The translations under genes were made by a program, and so were the position numbers. A model generated the notes under the pieces. It saw nothing but the letters and a program-made list of their open reading frames with translations. It did not search any database and had not been told where the DNA came from. From Chryseobacterium luquanense (GTDB lineage: Bacteria; Bacteroidota; Bacteroidia; Flavobacteriales; Weeksellaceae): a DNA stretch of 64,000 nt. This document shows, piece after piece, positions 59,666-64,000 of the stretch. The DNA lies in contig NZ_JAOVZV010000003.1 in assembly GCF_026460945.1 (NCBI RefSeq), positions 62,001 to 126,000 of the forward strand, given 5' to 3'. Each line of letters opens with the position of its first letter. Position 1 is the first letter of the stretch.

Positions 59666-60022
59666 TTATGAAATTGCGGGAGGTCCCCGAAGTTGAAAAG
59701 AAAATTTAGTTTGTGACCAGATTTTTTCCTGTACAGCAAAAACCTGCTCTACCTCATGAGTATGTTTGATCAAAGTGAAACTAAATTCGTCAGGTAATAA
59801 AGTATTTCCTGTTGTTAAGAAATGACAAGCCAAACAATCGCCTGCTTTTTCTTTTGCATCAGTTTTTGAAATATTATTCTCAGATTTTTTAAGATTAAAA
59901 CCTACAAAAACATCTGCAGAATCATGACTGTGAAAGCTTGAAGAAAACAACGCAAAGAAGTAAATCCCAAGCATCAGCTTTGAGATAAAACTCTTTAGTT
60001 GTCGGCTTTCCTTGAAAATCAT
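59666..60022 (-). CDS. Small His/Cys membrane-anchored protein (metal cassette)
   Basis: 118 residues. An N-terminal hydrophobic segment (about 14-30) is followed by HSH (31-33), then a CLACH motif (C63, C66, H67) and a C-terminal HTH-type patch (KHTHEVE). The end RGPP is shared with small DUF2946-like proteins found beside TonB receptors in this phylum. It probably binds a metal in the periplasm. The 438-base gap to the receptor means it is not clearly in the same operon. Confidence 0.65.
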   Translation of the reverse strand: MIFKESRQLKSFISKLMLGIYFFALFSSSFHSHDSADVFVGFNLKKSENNISKTDAKEKAGDCLACHFLTTGNTLLPDEFSFTLIKHTHEVEQVFAVQEKIWSQTKFSFQLRGPPAIS

Positions 60023-60148
60023 GGGACAAAATTATAAAAAATTATTGAAAGAGGTTTCAATAAACATTAATTTTTGAACAATAATGGATTATCTATAGAG
60101 GAAAACGTCAATTTAGTTTAATAAAAATTAATTATTTTCCGAAGTTTC

Positions 60149-60212
60149 GCTCCTACGGAGCTCAAATTCTATGCTATTAATTATGCTACAAAGGTTTTGC
60201 ACCTCGGAGCAA
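60149..60212. repeat. Two GGAG-type hairpins
   Basis: GCTCC-TAC-GGAGC (60149-60161) and TTTGC-N8-GCAAA (60195-60212, with inner CC/GG pairs) are two small palindromes between the Cys/His protein gene and the ABC-F terminator; the rest of 60023-60272 shows nothing. Confidence 0.5.
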
Positions 60213-60272
60213 ATATTCATCATGAGATTTTCTGATTAAGAAAACTTCTTTTAAGTACATCACATATCTCAC

Positions 60273-60300
60273 AAAAAAAGATGAACCAAGTCCATCTTTT
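60273..60300 (-). terminator. Intrinsic terminator after ABC-F gene
   Basis: An 8-bp stem (60276-60283 with 60293-60300) and a seven-base T run on the minus strand. Confidence 0.85.
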
Positions 60301-60320
60301 CAATATTTTAAATTTAGAAA

Positions 60321-62258
60321 TTAATCTAATTGGGTTCCTAAATGTTCCCATTCCTGCAAAGCAAGATCAAGTTCTTCTTTGGTTTTGTTGTATTTTTCCA
60401 GAGTTTCTTCTGAAGGATTATCTTTTGTGAAAGATACTTCAAAATTTTCGATGGCAGTTTCCAGTTCAGAAATTTTTTCTTCTACTTTTTTTAGTTTATT
60501 CTGAATGCTTTTCTGCTCCTTACTAACGATGGTAGTTGATTGTTGGTTGACAGTTGTTGGTTTATCTTCAACTTTTTTAGCCTTTACCTCAACCTTAGCT
60601 TCTTCTCCATGTAGTTTTGCTTTTTCAGCTGAAATTTCACGAATGCTTTCTTTTTGTCTGAAATCAAGATATTCGTTGATGTCGCCTAAGAATTCTTTCA
60701 TTTTACCATCACGGAATTCGTAGATTTTATCACTCAATCCCTGTAAAAATTCTCTGTCGTGAGAAATTACAATTAATGTACCTTCAAACCTCTGCAAAGC
60801 CAATTTAATAATCTCTTTAGACTGAATATCCAAGTGATTGGTAGGCTCATCCATGATCAAAACATTGAATGGACGCAAAAGCAATTTACAAAGCGCCAAA
60901 CGGTTTCTTTCACCTCCGGAAAGTACTTTTGTCTTCTTATTTACCGCTTCACCCTGAAACAGGAAAGATCCTAATAAATCACGAACTCGAGGTCTCGTTT
61001 CTTCAGTTGCAGCGTCTTCTGCTTCTTCCTGAACAGTTTTATTTGGAGTCAAAACTTCCTCTTGATTTTGAGCGAAATAACCAATATTGACGTTGTGTCC
61101 TAAATTCCAGTTTCCTGAAAATTCTTTGATATCACCGGCAAGAATTTTGGCTAAAGTCGTTTTCCCTTGTCCGTTTTGTCCGAGAAGAGCAATTCTATCA
61201 CCTCTTTGAACGATAAAATCTACATCATCAAAAATCTGTTTTTTTCCGTAAGCTTTACCTAATTTTTCAGCTTCAAAAATAACTTTTCCGGGAACTACAG
61301 ACTGAACGAAACGGATATTGAATTTTGAAACATCATCATTATCAACTTCAATACGCTCAATTTTATCTAATTTTTTGATTAAAGACTGGGCAAAAGAAGC
61401 TTTTGTCGCACTCGCACGGAATTTATTGATGTTATCTTCCATCTGCTTGATTTCCGCATCCTGATTCTTTTTAGCCTGAATCAGTTTTTCACGGCGATCT
61501 TCGCGCATGATCAAATACTTAGAATAATTAGCTTTATAGTCGTCTACTTTTCTGTTGTTTACATCAAAAGTTCGGTTACAGACAGCAGTCATAAACTGTT
61601 TATCGTGACTTACCAAAAGAATTCCTCCGGGATAATCTTTCAAAAAGTTTTCCAGCCAAATAATCGATTCCATATCCAAGTGATTGGTAGGCTCATCGAG
61701 AAGCATCAAATCATTTTTCTGAAGAAGCAATTTTGCCAATTCGATTCTCATTCTCCACCCCCCAGAAAATTCGTCGGTGATTTTTTGAAAATCGTCAGCT
61801 TTAAAACCCAGACCAAACAAAACTTTTTCGATATCACCTTCAAGATTATAGGCATCGTGATGCATCAAAAGATCATTCAAATCAGTCATTCTGTTGATCA
61901 AATCTGTGTAAGCATCACTTTCGTAATCGGTTCTTACCGTTAATTGATGATTTATTTCTTCCAATTCATCTTTCCAAGCATTGATTTGCTCAAAAGCCTG
62001 CATGGTTTCGTTCCAAACGGTTCTTCCTTTCACAAAATCAAGATCTTGTTTTAGGAATCCGATGGTAATATTTCCTTCAGGAACAACGTTTCCTTCATAG
62101 AAAGTGATTTCTCCGGAAAGCATTTTCAGAAGCGTAGATTTCCCCGCTCCGTTTTTACCAACCAAACCAATTTTATCATCTTTTTTAATAGTAAAATTTA
62201 CGTTTTGAAATAAATAATTACCCGAATGATGTAATCCTAAACCCTGAACCGAAAGCAT
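60321..62258 (-). CDS. ABC-F ATPase (Uup-like)
   Basis: 645 residues with two ABC domains and no transmembrane segments. Walker A boxes are GKNGAGKST (36-44) and GQNGQGKTT (about 346-354); signatures SGGWRMR and SGGERNR; Walker B LMLLDEPTNHLD and LIMDEPTNHLD. The linker (about 235-290) is the P-site tRNA interaction motif, and the C-terminal coiled-coil (about 560-645) is the Uup-type CTD. It acts on the ribosome as a translation factor, not as a transporter. Known homologues resolve stalled ribosomes or give antibiotic resistance. Confidence 0.95.
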   Translation of the reverse strand: MLSVQGLGLHHSGNYLFQNVNFTIKKDDKIGLVGKNGAGKSTLLKMLSGEITFYEGNVVPEGNITIGFLKQDLDFVKGRTVWNETMQAFEQINAWKDELEEINHQLTVRTDYESDAYTDLINRMTDLNDLLMHHDAYNLEGDIEKVLFGLGFKADDFQKITDEFSGGWRMRIELAKLLLQKNDLMLLDEPTNHLDMESIIWLENFLKDYPGGILLVSHDKQFMTAVCNRTFDVNNRKVDDYKANYSKYLIMREDRREKLIQAKKNQDAEIKQMEDNINKFRASATKASFAQSLIKKLDKIERIEVDNDDVSKFNIRFVQSVVPGKVIFEAEKLGKAYGKKQIFDDVDFIVQRGDRIALLGQNGQGKTTLAKILAGDIKEFSGNWNLGHNVNIGYFAQNQEEVLTPNKTVQEEAEDAATEETRPRVRDLLGSFLFQGEAVNKKTKVLSGGERNRLALCKLLLRPFNVLIMDEPTNHLDIQSKEIIKLALQRFEGTLIVISHDREFLQGLSDKIYEFRDGKMKEFLGDINEYLDFRQKESIREISAEKAKLHGEEAKVEVKAKKVEDKPTTVNQQSTTIVSKEQKSIQNKLKKVEEKISELETAIENFEVSFTKDNPSEETLEKYNKTKEELDLALQEWEHLGTQLD

Positions 62259-62307
62259 TTGAAATGAATATTAAAAGTGAATAATGAATGTGAATCTTTT
62301 TCGGGTG

Positions 62308-62315
62308 CAAAAATA
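62308..62315 (-). promoter_or_regulatory. -7 box TATTTTTG ahead of ABC-F gene
   Basis: Minus-strand match to TAnnTTTG, 50 bases before the start. Confidence 0.45.
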
Positions 62316-62348
62316 CGGAAAAGAAATGAATGACAGGAAAATAAAAAA

Positions 62349-62369
62349 GAGCCGTCTAAATGACAGCTC
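62349..62369 (-). terminator. Hairpin with T run upstream of ABC-F gene
   Basis: A 7-bp stem with one mismatch (62349-62356 with 62362-62369), followed on the minus strand by six T residues; it follows a 17-codon ORF and precedes the ABC-F promoter. Confidence 0.65.
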
Positions 62370-62397
62370 CCCGCTAAATTTTAAAAAGAACGTTTGC

Positions 62398-62451
62398 CTA
62401 GAATATAATTTCTGAAATTAAGCAGGAATTTTCAATCATCAGTAATTTCAT
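62398..62451 (-). CDS. 17-codon ORF upstream of ABC-F terminator
   Basis: The minus-strand ORF (MKLLMIENSC... ending EIIF) stops 29 bases before the hairpin. Placement resembles leader-peptide attenuators of ABC-F resistance genes, but the ABC-F gene also has its own downstream -7 box. Evidence is weak. Confidence 0.2.
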   Translation of the reverse strand: MKLLMIENSCLISEIIF

Positions 62452-62506
62452 GTAGTTGCTCTAAATGAACATGACAAAGTAACGACCGAAAATTGTAAAT
62501 AGTATA

Positions 62507-62549
62507 CGTAGAAATACGCAAATAAAAAATTCCGTATTTCTACGGAATC
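62507..62549 (-). terminator. Terminator with overlapping alternative hairpin, after response regulator
   Basis: An 8-bp terminator stem (62530-62537 with 62542-62549) and a six-base T run lie directly downstream of the response regulator gene. Its bases also pair with 62507-62518 in a 12-bp stem (with 62534-62545); both cannot form together. Confidence 0.65.
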
Positions 62550-62557
62550 AATTTCTT

Positions 62558-63229
62558 TTAAGCGGGAGCATAAATATTATTAACGATGGCATAAATTACG
62601 ATTCCAACCGTATTTTTTGCTCCAATTTTTTCAATGGCTCGTTGTCGATGACTTTCTACCGTTCGCGGACTGATAAAGAGTTTTTCGGCAATTTCATTAT
62701 TGGTTAATTCCTGACAAATTAATTTCACAACATCTCTTTCTCTTTCTGAAAGATCGTCTTCCATATCAAAGAGTGATTTTTTTTTTGAAGAATTATTCAT
62801 GTAGGAAAGAAGCATTTCGTGATCTTCGTTGGTGAAGAAAATTCCGTTCTCATGAACTTTTGTAATGGCTTCTATAAAAAGTTTTTTGTTGGAATTTTTC
62901 GGTAGAAACGCAGAAACGCCCAATTTCACCATATACCCCAAAACAGATGTTTTGTAATGTGAAGAAAGAATAATGATTTTTAAATCCGGATATTTATCTT
63001 TTAAAATCCCGACTAATTCGAAACCATTCATTGGTTGCATCTGTACATCAACTAATGCAATATCGGGAAATTTATCGCTGTTAATTGTTTCTAGATTTTC
63101 GAGAAAAACATTTCCGTCATTTGCCATCATCGTCACCGAAAAGTTTTTTTCTTTAGACAAAAGCATTTTTACACCTTCAAGAATCAACTGCTCATCATCT
63201 ACTAAGGCAATTTTAATTTGCTCACTCAT
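62558..63229 (-). CDS. NarL-type response regulator
   Basis: 223 residues. The receiver domain (about 6-130) has D11 and D12 and the phosphoacceptor D61 in LVDVQMQPMNGFEL. The LuxR HTH (about 153-215) begins LSERERDVVKLICQELTNNEIAEKLFISPRTVESHRQRAIEKI, split over two helices. It overlaps the upstream kinase stop by one base (TAATG), so the two are coupled. Target genes are unknown. Confidence 0.94.
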   Translation of the reverse strand: MSEQIKIALVDDEQLILEGVKMLLSKEKNFSVTMMANDGNVFLENLETINSDKFPDIALVDVQMQPMNGFELVGILKDKYPDLKIIILSSHYKTSVLGYMVKLGVSAFLPKNSNKKLFIEAITKVHENGIFFTNEDHEMLLSYMNNSSKKKSLFDMEDDLSERERDVVKLICQELTNNEIAEKLFISPRTVESHRQRAIEKIGAKNTVGIVIYAIVNNIYAPA

Positions 63230-64000
63230 TATTTTTTCTGAATTTTAAAAATTAATCGACTTCCTTTATTGAGGATGCTTTTCCATTTAAATTTTGCGTC
63301 CATCGATTTCATTCTGGATTCTATATTTTTGATACCCATTCCTTTTTTAACTTTTTCGTAATCAAAACCTTGTCCGTTATCAAAGATAACAATTCCGGTA
63401 AAATTTTGAAAATCTTTAATTATGATATCAATCTTTTCTGCTGTAGAATGTTTGATAACATTAGTTGTAAACTCCTGAATAATACGATAAATCTGAACTT
63501 CTACAAATAAATCTCTTTGAGCATACTTTGAAGACACATGCAATGAAATATTAATTCTTGCCGATAAATTGGTAATTAATTCTTCAATATATAAAATCAA
63601 ACCTAATTTCTCTAAATTCACAGGATATAAGGAATGAGAAATACTTCTTGTACTGTCAATCAATTCAGAAATTTGATTAGAAATAACTTCTGAAGTAGAT
63701 TCATCTTCAATATCCAAATTATTTAGCCACAAAGAAAGGATATTCAATCGATTTCCGATGTCATCATGTACTGAAACGGCAATTCTTTTTCGTTCTTCTT
63801 CCTGAACTTTGGTATTTTCTAAAACCAACTGTTTCTGATGCTGAATTTCAGCCCTGCTTTGTACATCTTTTTCTCTAACAATACGATCGATAAACGTTTT
63901 GTAGAGCACTAAAATAAAGAATACAATAATCGCCAATGTGACGATTATTAAAACTAGCAGGTTGATATTTAGAGTTACTTCTTTAATTTTAAAAAGGTAT
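63229..64000 (-). CDS. NarX-type sensor histidine kinase, 5' end missing
   Basis: The frame is open to the last base of the window, so the start lies beyond it. Visible: a transmembrane helix (LLVLIIVTLAIIVFFILVLYKTF), a short linker, a HisKA_3 domain with the H-box RIAVSVHDDIGNRLN, and a HATPase domain with NVIKHS, FDNGQGFD and KKGMGIKNI boxes. It phosphorylates itself and then the adjacent regulator. The sensor part lies to the right of the window. Confidence 0.92.
   Translation of the reverse strand, partial: YLFKIKEVTLNINLLVLIIVTLAIIVFFILVLYKTFIDRIVREKDVQSRAEIQHQKQLVLENTKVQEEERKRIAVSVHDDIGNRLNILSLWLNNLDIEDESTSEVISNQISELIDSTRSISHSLYPVNLEKLGLILYIEELITNLSARINISLHVSSKYAQRDLFVEVQIYRIIQEFTTNVIKHSTAEKIDIIIKDFQNFTGIVIFDNGQGFDYEKVKKGMGIKNIESRMKSMDAKFKWKSILNKGSRLIFKIQKK

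Noticed and set aside
1..64000. CRISPR arrays, tRNA or rRNA genes, prophage or insertion sequences
   Set aside because: Scanned for by eye in all gaps; no direct repeat with regular spacers, no cloverleaf and no transposase seen.

Overview
The window is an AT-rich chromosomal segment of a Flavobacteriia member, most likely Chryseobacterium or a close relative in the Weeksellaceae. Supporting signs are GLPGLI-family secreted proteins, a PNGase F-type glycosidase, a type IX secretion C-terminal signal, the flavobacterial pair of DUF6341-like and DUF6427 membrane proteins, -7 promoter boxes of the form TAnnTTTG, and an almost complete absence of Shine-Dalgarno sequences. No rRNA, tRNA, CRISPR array, prophage or intact insertion sequence was seen. 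Most of the segment looks like core genome.

Layout. 1-3.3 kb: end of a LOG-family gene, a RelA/SpoT-domain protein with a tiny coupled ORF, then a 2Fe-2S ferredoxin and its NADPH reductase. 3.4-9.1 kb: secreted DUF3108 and SdrD-like proteins, a three-unit hairpin repeat array, and a LuxR-type response regulator with its histidine kinase. 9.3-15.5 kb: pheS, a YceI lipoprotein, an ABC ATPase, yjdM, an RsmB-like methyltransferase and an unknown secreted protein. 15.5-22.6 kb: a PNGase F-like glycosidase, asnB, two secreted proteins, and tyrS preceded by a tyrosine-rich leader peptide and a transcription attenuator. 22.6-28.7 kb: a Ter-type stress signalling operon (kinase, PP2C phosphatase, two vWA proteins, two TerD proteins). 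28.9-38.2 kb: a flippase-like protein, panD, HU, pdxH, yqgE, an amidase, a degenerate class IV aminotransferase, a START-like protein, a class III aminotransferase, an OstA protein and a Fur regulator. 38.2-49.6 kb: a Kup transporter, the PDH E1 beta subunit, a DUF2147 protein, an LTA-synthase-like sulfatase, pssA, a DEDDh exonuclease, a DUF2007 protein, an FAH hydrolase, a universal stress protein, the flavobacterial membrane pair and a DUF3109 protein. 49.7-64 kb: an M16 peptidase, a LolA-like protein, a T9SS-exported protein, trigger factor, a likely metal-uptake cassette around a TonB-dependent receptor, an ABC-F ATPase, and a NarL-type two-component pair running off the right edge.

The most notable observation is the tyrS leader. 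A promoter box sits directly before a 32-codon ORF with three consecutive Tyr codons. The segment after those codons can pair with the 5' arm of an intrinsic terminator located just ahead of tyrS. This is the layout of ribosome-mediated attenuation, sensing Tyr-tRNA through translation. Other points worth attention are a class IV aminotransferase that appears to have lost its catalytic lysine, the 31-codon ORF overlapping the RelA/SpoT gene, the Ter operon with an unusual kinase, several structured intergenic repeats, and a -24/-12-like site upstream of the HU gene.
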